Of a DNA stretch of 64,000 bases, positions 14,045 through 18,334 are shown piece by piece (within the stretch, counting starts at the first letter, position 1; every line of letters begins with the position of its first letter). The notes under the pieces are model-generated. The model made no database searches. It saw only the letters and a program-made list of their open reading frames with translations, and had not been told where the DNA came from. A program made the position numbers and the translations under genes. The stretch covers positions 1 through 64,000 of the IMG/VR virus record IMGVR_UViG_3300028569_000027. One strand, given 5' to 3'. The DNA is from a virus.

Positions 14045-14470
14045 ATGGGAAGTGTATTAGATACAATTCAATGTCCGAACTGCGGCAAGGACGCTCACTC
14101 GGATTTTTATTACAAAACCGGTGAAGAGTATATTAACTGTATGCACTGTGGATACGCGTATTCATTTACATTCAAGCGCGACGAAAACGGTGAGTATGAA
14201 TTAAAGGATAAAACCGTAGGCCCTTTACTAACAAATTGTATTCTTGAAGAGAAAGAATTAAAAACTCCACACGCGGCGATACAATATCAGCACAATGGTA
14301 GTGTAGGGTATTCATGTAGCTCGTTAGAAGATGCAGACGAGGAATCTAAATTCAGAGAGTTTGTTAAAACTAACACCGCTGAATTATCGATGGCAAAAAT
14401 TTCTAAATATCATAACGGTGAACACAGTGTTGAATATTTGATTGGTCAAGAAGAAGTAGAAATAGCATAA
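14045..14470 (+). CDS. zinc-ribbon protein, 141 aa
   Basis: Start at ATG 14045 (MGSVLDTIQCPNCGKD), behind an A-rich leader. CPNC (about 10-13) and CMHC (about 32-35) form a zinc ribbon. The rest is acidic with no known domain. A DNA- or RNA-binding or transcription-related role is plausible but unproven. Confidence 0.7.
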   Translation: MGSVLDTIQCPNCGKDAHSDFYYKTGEEYINCMHCGYAYSFTFKRDENGEYELKDKTVGPLLTNCILEEKELKTPHAAIQYQHNGSVGYSCSSLEDADEESKFREFVKTNTAELSMAKISKYHNGEHSVEYLIGQEEVEIA

Positions 14471-14519
14471 GTGATAAAATAAAGTTTGATGTTTCCTTGT
14501 ATTTTAGGAACTTTAACCC

Positions 14520-14528
14520 TATATTTAT
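14520..14528 (+). promoter_or_regulatory. late-type promoter motif TATATTTAT
   Basis: Exact TATATTTAT, 6 nt before the ATG at 14535. One of 14 copies of this motif found before late genes. Confidence 0.65.
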
Positions 14529-14534
14529 ATTAAG

Positions 14535-14699
14535 ATGAAAAATTTATTTAGACATATTAGTTTTAGTTGCATTCAGCCGATAGGCATGAATCGCGTCGAG
14601 GGGTTATCGAAACGTAATCTCCACACCAATTCCGATTGGGCGTATACGCAACCACTAAAAACATATCCGGGTAGATTTAAAGAAGAAGATCGTAGCTAA
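14535..14699 (+). CDS. hypothetical basic protein, 54 aa
   Basis: Family not recognised. Short basic protein (MKNLFRHISFSCIQPIG...) directly behind a late promoter motif and followed by a terminator, so it is a single-gene late transcript next to the tRNA array. Confidence 0.6.
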   Translation: MKNLFRHISFSCIQPIGMNRVEGLSKRNLHTNSDWAYTQPLKTYPGRFKEEDRS

Positions 14700-14732
14700 G
14701 AAAGCGATAAACTAATTCATATATAATTTAAG

Positions 14733-14758
14733 ACCCGGGTTAATAGCCCGGGTTTTTT
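14733..14758 (+). terminator. intrinsic terminator ACCCGGG/CCCGGGT
   Basis: ACCCGGG (14733-14739), loop TTAATAG region, CCCGGGT (14747-14753), then T tract. Same stem sequence as the terminator at 4897-4925. It separates the upstream gene from the tRNA array. Confidence 0.9.
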
Positions 14759-14788
14759 GCGTTTATATGGGTTCTAAGAAGGTATAAT

Positions 14789-14862
14789 GGGCTATTAGCT
14801 TAAATCGGTAATAGCGCTCGGTTGAAGCCCGAGAGATACAGACTCAAGGCCTGTATAGCCCG
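14789..14862 (+). tRNA. tRNA-Phe (GAA)
   Basis: Acceptor GGGCTAT/ATAGCCC, D-stem GCT/AGC, anticodon stem CTCGG/CCGAG with loop TTGAAGC. The T-arm is weak (one A-C mismatch, loop CTCAAGG). CCA not encoded. First gene of the array. Confidence 0.85.
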
Positions 14863-14900
14863 CTGAATTGTAATGTTATTTGACATATTGTAAGAAAAAT

Positions 14901-14989
14901 TGTGCGGTGCACCGAGTGGCCGATGGTAGCTGACTGTTAATCAGCCGGACGTAGTTTGTCCCGCGTGAGTTCGAATCTCACTCGCACAT
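14901..14989 (+). tRNA. tRNA with Asn anticodon (GTT) on a Tyr/Ser-like scaffold
   Basis: Anticodon stem GCTGA/TCAGC, loop CTGTTAA, so the anticodon reads GTT. However, it has a long class II variable arm (GGAC/GTCC stem) and a D-arm ACC-GAGTGGCCGAT-GGT like bacterial tRNA-Tyr. T-arm GTGAG-TTCGAAT-CTCAC. Acceptor TGTGCGG/TCGCACA contains one G-T pair and the spacing to the D-stem is one base longer than normal. No other Asn tRNA is present in the array. Confidence 0.75.
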
Positions 14990-14994
14990 CAATT

Positions 14995-15063
14995 GGGGTA
15001 GTTCCAGGGAGTTGTAGTGACTGTAAATCATAAACACGTGGCGTTCAAGTCGCCCCTATCCCT
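14995..15063 (+). tRNA. tRNA-Tyr (GTA), short variable loop
   Basis: Acceptor GGGGTAG/CTATCCC, anticodon stem GTGA/TCAT with loop CTGTAAA (anticodon GTA), T-arm GGCG-TTCAAGT-CGCC. The D-arm is degenerate and the long variable arm expected of bacterial tRNA-Tyr is missing; total only 69 nt. Confidence 0.7.
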
Positions 15064-15075
15064 CAATAATAAAAT

Positions 15076-15159
15076 GTCAAGTTCGTCTAGTTGGTAGGAC
15101 ACCACACTTTCACTGTGGAATGCGTAAGCTGCGGACGGGTTCGAGCCCCGTACTTGATA
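15076..15159 (+). tRNA. tRNA-Glu (TTC), long variable region
   Basis: Acceptor GTCAAGT/ACTTGAT, D-stem GTC/GAC, anticodon stem CCACA/TGTGG with loop CTTTCAC, T-arm ACGGG-TTCGAGC-CCCGT. The variable region is about 16 nt, unusual for Glu. Confidence 0.85.
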
Positions 15160-15165
15160 CTAAAT

Positions 15166-15238
15166 GGTGCTGCAGAATATGGAGTATTTTGCCTTCCTGT
15201 CACGAAGGAGATTGAGGGTTCGAGTCCCTTCAGTACCG
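15166..15238 (+). tRNA. tRNA-Asp (GTC)
   Basis: Acceptor GGTGCTG/CAGTACC, anticodon stem CCTTC/GAAGG with loop CTGTCAC, T-arm GAGGG-TTCGAGT-CCCTT, discriminator G as usual for Asp. Confidence 0.88.
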
Positions 15239-15260
15239 CCAAAGTAACCTTGCTAAAATG

Positions 15261-15320
15261 TCTTAGCACCTCTTAGGCAGCAATGCTCGTAAGTCGCAAG
15301 GGACGTGAAAGGTGCTAAGA
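15261..15320 (+). ncRNA. structured RNA element A between tRNAs
   Basis: Perfect 10-bp closing stem TCTTAGCACC (15261-15270) with GGTGCTAAGA (15311-15320). Inside are two small hairpins, AGC-AAT-GCT and GTC-GCAAGG-GAC. Looks cloverleaf-sized but has no T-arm and no readable anticodon. Function unknown; could be a decayed tRNA or an independent RNA processed with the array. Confidence 0.5.
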
Positions 15321-15329
15321 AACTTATTT

Positions 15330-15407
15330 GCTCTTGTACCCGTATATTGGACATAGGAACGTGCTTTTAACACGTCGAGAATGTGGGTTCGATTCCCGCC
15401 GGGAGCA
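15330..15407 (+). tRNA. tRNA-Lys (TTT)
   Basis: Acceptor GCTCTTG/CGGGAGC, anticodon stem ACGTG/CACGT with loop CTTTTAA, T-arm GTGGG-TTCGATT-CCCGC, discriminator A. Confidence 0.87.
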
Positions 15408-15443
15408 CAGGGATGATTGCGAGTTCGAGTCTCGTTGAATTGT
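15408..15443 (+). pseudogene. tRNA 3' half lying upstream of its 5' half
   Basis: Contains a possible anticodon-stem strand AGGGA (409-413 of 15 kb), T-arm GCGAG-TTCGAGT-CTCGT and acceptor 3' strand TGAATTG (15436-15442). No 5' half precedes it; the matching 5' half is downstream at 15475-15511. Either a tandem-duplication remnant or a circularly permuted tRNA gene. Confidence 0.55.
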
Positions 15444-15458
15444 AATATCCGGATATTA
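15443..15458. repeat. 16-bp perfect palindrome
   Basis: TAATATCCGGATATTA, located between the two tRNA halves. It would form an 8-bp stem with no loop in RNA, or a symmetric protein site in DNA. Confidence 0.7.
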
Positions 15459-15474
15459 CTGATGTTAAATCATT

Positions 15475-15511
15475 AGATTCATAGCTTAATTTGGTAAAGC
15501 TCCCGTTTTTT
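15475..15511 (+). pseudogene. tRNA 5' half lying downstream of its 3' half
   Basis: AGATTCA (15475-15481), TA, D-arm GCT-TAATTTGGTAA-AGC, then TCCCG and six T up to the start of tRNA-Pro. AGATTCA pairs at six of seven positions with TGAATTG of the half at 15408-15443. TCCCG pairs at four of five with AGGGA there. Confidence 0.55.
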
Positions 15512-15584
15512 CTTGGTGTAGGAAAGTTGGTAATCCGCGATATTTGGGATATCGAGACCGTGGGTTCGAGCCCCGCCACTGAGA
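15512..15584 (+). tRNA. tRNA-Pro (TGG)
   Basis: Acceptor CTTGGTG/CACTGAG, D-stem GGA/TCC, anticodon stem CGATA/TATCG with loop TTTGGGA, T-arm GTGGG-TTCGAGC-CCCGC, discriminator A. Confidence 0.88.
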
Positions 15585-15628
15585 CGCTGGTTTTAGCATT
15601 TTATACTTTAACGGAAAAATGCAAATTT

Positions 15629-15700
15629 GCCTCAGTAGTGTAATGGCTAACATTCCCGCTTCCAAACCGGGCGATTAGGGTTCGAGTCCTTACTGGGGTG
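15629..15700 (+). tRNA. tRNA-Trp (CCA)
   Basis: Acceptor GCCTCAG/CTGGGGT, D-arm GTG-TAATGGCTAA-CAT, anticodon loop TTCCAAA on a CCCG/CGGG stem, T-arm TAGGG-TTCGAGT-CCTTA, discriminator G as usual for Trp. Confidence 0.87.
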
Positions 15701-15711
15701 CTAATAAATAA

Positions 15712-15788
15712 TGGTGCGTAACCACCCTGCCTGATACGCAGGAGTAAGGTAATGGTTGTAAATGTGGGTTCAAGTCCCATCGCACCGA
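15712..15788 (+). tRNA. tRNA-Ile (GAT) with displaced D-loop
   Basis: Acceptor TGGTGCG/CGCACCG (one T-G pair), TA, then only ACCAC before the anticodon arm CCTGC-CTGATAC-GCAGG. The 21 nt between anticodon arm and T-arm contain the D-loop-like GGTAATGG. ACC (15721-15723) can pair with GGT (15748-15750), enclosing the anticodon arm. T-arm GTGGG-TTCAAGT-CCCAT is normal. Same layout as 16375-16451 and 17822-17895. Confidence 0.75.
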
Positions 15789-15804
15789 CTAAAAATTAAA
15801 TTGT

Positions 15805-15966
15805 ATGAAAGCGTACGGAGTAAGAAAAAAAGATGACGATTGCTGTCCCGGACATTCCAAATATGGAGTAGCCAGTGCAGAATGTGGTAGCCAACGCCGA
15901 GGTAAGCGTTCTAAAAATAAGGATAAAGCACGTAAAGCTAAAATGCGACAGTTAACTATAAATTAA
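15805..15966 (+). CDS. small basic Cys-containing protein, 53 aa
   Basis: MKAYGVRKKDDDCCPGHSKYG... ends in a strongly basic tail (GKRSKNKDKARKAK). The CC...H...C pattern may bind a metal, and the tail suggests RNA or DNA contact. It is encoded inside the tRNA array between Ile and Ala. Family not recognised. Confidence 0.65.
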   Translation: MKAYGVRKKDDDCCPGHSKYGVASAECGSQRRGKRSKNKDKARKAKMRQLTIN

Positions 15967-15971
15967 ATATC

Positions 15972-16133
15972 ATGGCACAAATAGGAAACAAAATTAATTC
16001 GTACCTAAATGGTGAATGGGCAAAGCATGGTCGACCTTTTGGTAAGAAACTTGCAGCACGTGTTAGGCGTATGATGGGTAAGGACGAAATTATTAAACAA
16101 TTAAAAGAAATAAAGGAGTATGGCAAAGATTGA
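15972..16133 (+). CDS. small basic protein, 53 aa
   Basis: MAQIGNKINSYLNGEWAKHG... with a basic centre (KKLAARVRRMMGKD) and helical C-terminus. Starts 5 nt after the previous stop and overlaps the next start by 14 nt, forming a three-gene island in the tRNA array. Unassigned. Confidence 0.65.
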   Translation: MAQIGNKINSYLNGEWAKHGRPFGKKLAARVRRMMGKDEIIKQLKEIKEYGKD

Positions 16134-16290
16134 CAAAAAGAAAGATAGGATTCGTGAACAAATCAGAATTCTAGGTGATGAAATGAATTCAGCGTTAACT
16201 AAAAAGACATCGAATGTTAAGGAAATAAATGTTCCGGAGCATACTAGAAAAATTTCTAAGTTAATTGATGAACTTAAATCACTAAAATAA
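16120..16290 (+). CDS. small helical basic protein, 56 aa
   Basis: MAKIDKKKDRIREQIRILGDEMNS... is a charged helical sequence, probably coiled coil. It overlaps the previous gene and ends 5 nt before tRNA-Ala, so it is co-transcribed with the tRNAs. Unassigned. Confidence 0.65.
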   Translation: MAKIDKKKDRIREQIRILGDEMNSALTKKTSNVKEINVPEHTRKISKLIDELKSLK

Positions 16291-16295
16291 TAAAT

Positions 16296-16368
16296 GGGGT
16301 ACTAGTGAAACTGGCTATCATAGTAGATTTGCATTCTACTGTTTCGGATTCGAATTCCGAGTGCTCCA
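16296..16368 (+). tRNA. tRNA-Ala (TGC)
   Basis: Acceptor GGGGTAC/GTGCTCC, anticodon stem GTAGA/TCTAC with loop TTTGCAT, T-arm TCGGA-TTCGAAT-TCCGA, discriminator A. The G3-U70 pair characteristic of tRNA-Ala is present (third acceptor pair G-T). Confidence 0.9.
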
Positions 16369-16374
16369 CTGTTT

Positions 16375-16451
16375 GCTCCCATATACCCTCAAGCTTATAT
16401 CTTGTAGAAAGGTTAATTGGTCACATAAGAGTTCGAATCTCTTTGGGAGTA
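16375..16451 (+). tRNA. tRNA-Ile (TAT) with displaced D-loop
   Basis: Acceptor GCTCCCA/TGGGAGT, TA, five bases TACCC, then anticodon hairpin CAAG-CTTATAT-CTTG (anticodon TAT). A 21-nt segment AGAAAGGTTAATTGGTCACAT with a D-loop-like TTAATTGG precedes the T-arm AAGAG-TTCGAAT-CTCTT. ACC (16385-16387) is complementary to GGT (16411-16413). Same unusual order as the Ile (GAT) and Arg (TCG) genes. Confidence 0.7.
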
Positions 16452-16459
16452 CATAATAT

Positions 16460-16532
16460 GCTTTTGTAGCTTAATTGGCAAAGCTCCCGGCTCTTAACCG
16501 GAGGAGTGAAAGTTCGAGTCTTTCCAGAAGCA
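16460..16532 (+). tRNA. tRNA-Lys (CTT)
   Basis: Acceptor GCTTTTG/CAGAAGC, D-arm GCTTAATTGGCAAAGC, anticodon loop CTCTTAA on CCGG/CCGG, T-arm GAAAG-TTCGAGT-CTTTC. Second Lys gene. Confidence 0.87.
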
Positions 16533-16541
16533 CTAAAATAT

Positions 16542-16614
16542 GGTTCCGTAGCATAGCGGCAAATGCGGTGGTTTTACATACCACATATCCAGAGTTCGAG
16601 TCTCTGCGGAACTA
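16542..16614 (+). tRNA. tRNA-Val (TAC)
   Basis: Acceptor GGTTCCG/CGGAACT, D-stem GCA/TGC, anticodon stem GTGGT/ACCAC with loop TTTACAT, T-arm CAGAG-TTCGAGT-CTCTG, discriminator A. Confidence 0.9.
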
Positions 16615-16619
16615 CAATT

Positions 16620-16692
16620 GCAATTATAGCTCAGCTGGTAGAGCGTCTCGTTGCCAACGAGAAGGTCGTGCGTTCAAACCGCATTAATTGCT
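16620..16692 (+). tRNA. tRNA-Gly (GCC)
   Basis: Acceptor GCAATTA/TAATTGC, D-arm GCTCAGCTGGTAGAGC, anticodon stem TCTCG/CGAGA with loop TTGCCAA, T-arm GTGCG-TTCAAAC-CGCAT, discriminator T as usual for Gly. Confidence 0.92.
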
Positions 16693-16697
16693 CAATT

Positions 16698-16772
16698 GCG
16701 TCATTCGCCTAATTGGCTATGGCACTACGCTTCCAACGTAGAATAGTATCGGTTCGAGTCCGATATGGCGCA
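16698..16772 (+). tRNA. tRNA-Gly (TCC)
   Basis: Acceptor GCGTCAT/ATGGCGC, D-stem GCC/GGC, anticodon stem CTACG/CGTAG with loop CTTCCAA, T-arm ATCGG-TTCGAGT-CCGAT. Confidence 0.9.
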
Positions 16773-16799
16773 CTAAAGGGTTGGTTGATGACCGAAAGC

Positions 16800-16820
16800 A
16801 ATGCTAATCACATTGCTGAC
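16800..16820 (+). ncRNA. lone anticodon-arm-like hairpin
   Basis: AGCAATG, 7-nt loop CTAATCA, CATTGCT: a perfect 7-bp stem with a loop the size of an anticodon loop, placed in the spacer before tRNA-Thr with no acceptor or T-arm around it. Possibly a tRNA remnant or processing signal. Confidence 0.4.
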
Positions 16821-16833
16821 TCTTGTGAAATTT

Positions 16834-16913
16834 GCCTTTGTGGCTCAGCGGCGACAGCACCTGTTTTGTAAACAGGGACACAAACATCGGGGGTTCGATT
16901 CCCTCCAAAGGCT
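16834..16913 (+). tRNA. tRNA-Thr (TGT)
   Basis: Acceptor GCCTTTG/CAAAGGC, D-stem GCT/AGC, anticodon stem CCTGT/ACAGG with loop TTTGTAA, T-arm GGGGG-TTCGATT-CCCTC. Variable region of about 12 nt is longer than usual. Confidence 0.9.
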
Positions 16914-16922
16914 CATTAATAT

Positions 16923-16995
16923 ACCGATGTAGTTCAGCCGGAAGAACACTCGTTTCATACACGAAAGGTCGCAGATTCGAATACTGCCATCGGTA
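16923..16995 (+). tRNA. tRNA with CAT anticodon (Met or Ile2)
   Basis: Acceptor ACCGATG/CATCGGT, D-arm GTTC-AGCCGGAA-GAAC, anticodon loop TTCATAC on TCGT/ACGA. A normal first pair (A-T) argues against an initiator. Whether C34 is lysidinylated to read AUA cannot be told, although an Ile (TAT) gene already covers AUA. Confidence 0.88.
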
Positions 16996-17007
16996 CTAAT
17001 TTTAAAT

Positions 17008-17094
17008 TGCATTATCGCCTAACTGGCAGGGCACGGGGCTTTGAATCCCGCAGTCGAAAGACTCTCGGTCTAGGTTCGAATCCTAGTGGTGCAA
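17008..17094 (+). tRNA. tRNA-Gln (TTG), extra variable-arm hairpin
   Basis: Acceptor TGCATTA/TGGTGCA, D-stem GCC/GGC, anticodon stem CGGGG/TCCCG with loop CTTTGAA, T-arm CTAGG-TTCGAAT-CCTAG. The 19-nt variable region holds a hairpin AGTC-GAAA-GACT, a class II feature not expected for Gln. Confidence 0.87.
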
Positions 17095-17139
17095 CATAGT
17101 TTTCGGTTTCGTTTCATGCTTCTATGAAAACGAACATTT

Positions 17140-17229
17140 GGAAAAGTCAACCGAAATTGGTATCGGCCCCGTCTTGAAAACGGGTCATCGCTGCAAGGTG
17201 GTGTGAGGGTTCGAGTCCGTCCTTTTCCG
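17140..17229 (+). tRNA. tRNA-Ser (TGA)
   Basis: Acceptor GGAAAAG/CTTTTCC, D-stem CCGA/TCGG, anticodon stem CCCGT/ACGGG with loop CTTGAAA, long class II variable arm, T-arm GAGGG-TTCGAGT-CCGTC, discriminator G. Confidence 0.9.
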
Positions 17230-17235
17230 CAACAT

Positions 17236-17310
17236 GGAGTATGTAGATTTAATGGTAGAACGCTGGGTTGTGAACCTTGTAGTTGGCAGTTCGACTCTGC
17301 TCATACTCCC
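17236..17310 (+). tRNA. tRNA-His (GTG)
   Basis: Acceptor GGAGTAT/ATACTCC with discriminator C as expected for His, anticodon loop TTGTGAA, T-arm GCAG-core TTCGACT. The anticodon stem has a mismatch and the base before G1 is T, so the extra G(-1) would have to be added after transcription. Confidence 0.82.
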
Positions 17311-17316
17311 CATAAT

Positions 17317-17390
17317 GCTCCGGTAATCCAACGGAAGAGATATCAGACTTAAACCCTGTACAGGTGTGGGTTCGAATCCCACTCGGAGCA
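17317..17390 (+). tRNA. tRNA-Leu (TAA), short variable loop
   Basis: Acceptor GCTCCGG/TCGGAGC, D-stem ATC/GAT, anticodon loop CTTAAAC on a weak stem (CAG/CTG core), T-arm GTGGG-TTCGAAT-CCCAC. It lacks the long variable arm of normal bacterial tRNA-Leu, as does the Leu (TAG) gene, to which it is clearly related. Confidence 0.78.
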
Positions 17391-17417
17391 CGAAGTAAGG
17401 AAGTAGTTCCCCACGTG

Positions 17418-17478
17418 GCCCCGCGTTGGATGAATGAAAATTAGTCCCTTATGAAGTATTGTAAAATGCAAGCGGGGC
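17418..17478 (+). ncRNA. structured RNA element B between tRNAs
   Basis: GCCCCGC (17418-17424) pairs perfectly with GCGGGGC (17472-17478), enclosing 47 AT-rich nt. No T-arm or anticodon can be recognised. Comparable in size and position to elements A and C. Confidence 0.45.
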
Positions 17479-17483
17479 GCTTT

Positions 17484-17571
17484 GGAAAGGTAAGCATAAT
17501 GGTACTGCCGCGCATTGCTAATGCGTTCATCGTCGTAAGATGGTGTGAGAGTTCGAGTCTCTTCCTTTCCG
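17484..17571 (+). tRNA. tRNA-Ser (GCT)
   Basis: Acceptor GGAAAGG/CCTTTCC, D-arm GCA-TAATGGTAC-TGC, anticodon stem GCGCA/TGCGT with loop TTGCTAA, class II variable arm, T-arm GAGAG-TTCGAGT-CTCTT, discriminator G. Confidence 0.9.
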
Positions 17572-17574
17572 CTA

Positions 17575-17650
17575 TGAGAGAATATGGGGTTAAAGTACCC
17601 ATGCGATAGCCTGGCCAGCATTCGTTCCGTTCTAAGTTAAGGCGCTCTCA
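17575..17650 (+). ncRNA. structured RNA element C between tRNAs
   Basis: TGAGAG (17575-17580) with CTCTCA (17645-17650) forms the closing stem. Inside are a hairpin ATGGG-loop-CCCAT and a palindrome CTGGCCAG. tRNA-sized but without T-arm or recognisable anticodon. Confidence 0.45.
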
Positions 17651-17655
17651 GTTAT

Positions 17656-17729
17656 GCACCTGTAATTCAATTGGACAGAAGAACAGTTTTCTAAACTGTA
17701 TGCTGTGGGTTCGAGTCCCGCCAGGTGCT
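17656..17729 (+). tRNA. tRNA-Arg (TCT)
   Basis: Acceptor GCACCTG/CAGGTGC, D-stem TTC/GAA, anticodon stem ACAGT/ACTGT with loop TTTCTAA, T-arm GTGGG-TTCGAGT-CCCGC. Confidence 0.9.
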
Positions 17730-17740
17730 CAAAATAATAT

Positions 17741-17814
17741 GGTCCAGTATCCCAACGGAAGAGGAAATAGTTTTAGAAACTATACAGGTGTGGGTTCGAA
17801 TCCCACTTGGACTA
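17741..17814 (+). tRNA. tRNA-Leu (TAG), short variable loop
   Basis: Acceptor GGTCCAG/TTGGACT, D-stem TCC/GGA, anticodon stem ATAGT/ACTAT with loop TTTAGAA, T-arm GTGGG-TTCGAAT-CCCAC. Variable loop only about 6 nt (ACAGGT) instead of the class II arm. Confidence 0.85.
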
Positions 17815-17821
17815 CCAAAAT

Positions 17822-17895
17822 ATTCCCGTAATGGCGCTGTCTTCGAAACAGTATGTGCATAATGGATAATGTGAGTTCGAGTCTCACCGGGGATA
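17822..17895 (+). tRNA. tRNA-Arg (TCG) with displaced D-loop
   Basis: Acceptor ATTCCCG/CGGGGAT, TA, five bases ATGGC, then anticodon arm GCTGT-CTTCGAA-ACAGT. An 18-nt segment with D-loop-like CATAATGG precedes the T-arm GTGAG-TTCGAGT-CTCAC. ATG (17831-17833) is complementary to CAT (17858-17860). Total length (74 nt) is normal, so the D-arm-sized and variable-loop-sized segments have effectively swapped places. Confidence 0.75.
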
Positions 17896-17901
17896 CTAAA
17901 T

Positions 17902-17974
17902 GCTTCTGTAGGCTAATTGGATAAACCACTACATTACGGATGTTGGATTTCGAGTTCGAGTCTCGATGGAAGCG
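17902..17974 (+). tRNA. tRNA-Arg (ACG)
   Basis: Acceptor GCTTCTG/TGGAAGC, anticodon stem CTACA/TGTTG (one mismatch) with loop TTACGGA, T-arm TCGAG-TTCGAGT-CTCGA, discriminator G. Confidence 0.87.
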
Positions 17975-17991
17975 CTGACAAAATAATATAA

Positions 17992-18231
17992 ATGAAAACT
18001 ACAACAGAACGAGATAGATTATTTGCTAAAACTCTTGCTAATTTAATACTGGGACCTATGTCTGAATATTGTAACAAGAATAAAATTCCATTTGATGAAC
18101 TTCCTCTTATGCCCGGACAAGGAGCTGAGGTAGTTGAATTAATTATTGACAATAAAATATCGTTTAGTAATGCTAAAATTTTATTAAATATATTATATGA
18201 ACAAAATTTAGCAAGAACGACAAAAAATTAA
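17992..18231 (+). CDS. stand-alone GatB/YqeY-type tRNA-binding domain, 79 aa
   Basis: The whole protein resembles the C-terminal helical domain shared by GatB and YqeY. LANLILGPMSEYC matches the AANWI..EL helix, and AEVVELIIDNKISFSNAKILL matches the conserved 'LIELI..G.IS...AK' segment. In GatB this domain holds Glu-tRNA(Gln) for transamidation. Full GatB is about 480 aa, so only the tRNA-contacting part is present. Its place between tRNA-Arg and tRNA-Cys supports a role in handling the phage tRNAs. Confidence 0.65.
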   Translation: MKTTTERDRLFAKTLANLILGPMSEYCNKNKIPFDELPLMPGQGAEVVELIIDNKISFSNAKILLNILYEQNLARTTKN

Positions 18232-18234
18232 TAC

Positions 18235-18310
18235 GGCTAGGTACCTAATGTTGGTAAAGGGATATGTCTGCAAAACATAGTTAACACCAGTTCGATTCTG
18301 GTTCTATCCT
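18235..18310 (+). tRNA. tRNA-Cys (GCA)
   Basis: Acceptor GGCTAGG/TCT-ATCC with one C-T mismatch, D-stem CCT/AGG, anticodon stem TATGT/ACATA with loop CTGCAAA, T-arm ACCAG-TTCGATT-CTGGT, discriminator T as required for Cys. Last tRNA of the array. Confidence 0.87.
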
Positions 18311-18316
18311 CGAATA

Positions 18317-18324
18317 ATATTTAT
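18317..18324 (+). promoter_or_regulatory. late-type promoter motif ATATTTAT
   Basis: ATATTTAT, 10 nt before the ATG at 18335. Confidence 0.55.
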
Positions 18325-18334
18325 AATTAAATAA

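Noticed and set aside
17101-17134. Hairpin CGTTTCAT/ATGAAAACG before tRNA-Ser as a further tRNA
   Set aside because: Only one imperfect stem, no acceptor or T-arm; left unannotated as an ordinary spacer hairpin.
15087-17621. Open frames of 60-90 aa on both strands within the tRNA array (for example 15091-15276, 16475-16687, 17185-17391)
   Set aside because: They run straight through tRNA genes; repeated Phe-Glu-Pro or Ser-Ser-Leu phrases come from the conserved T-arm sequence GGTTCGAGTCC.
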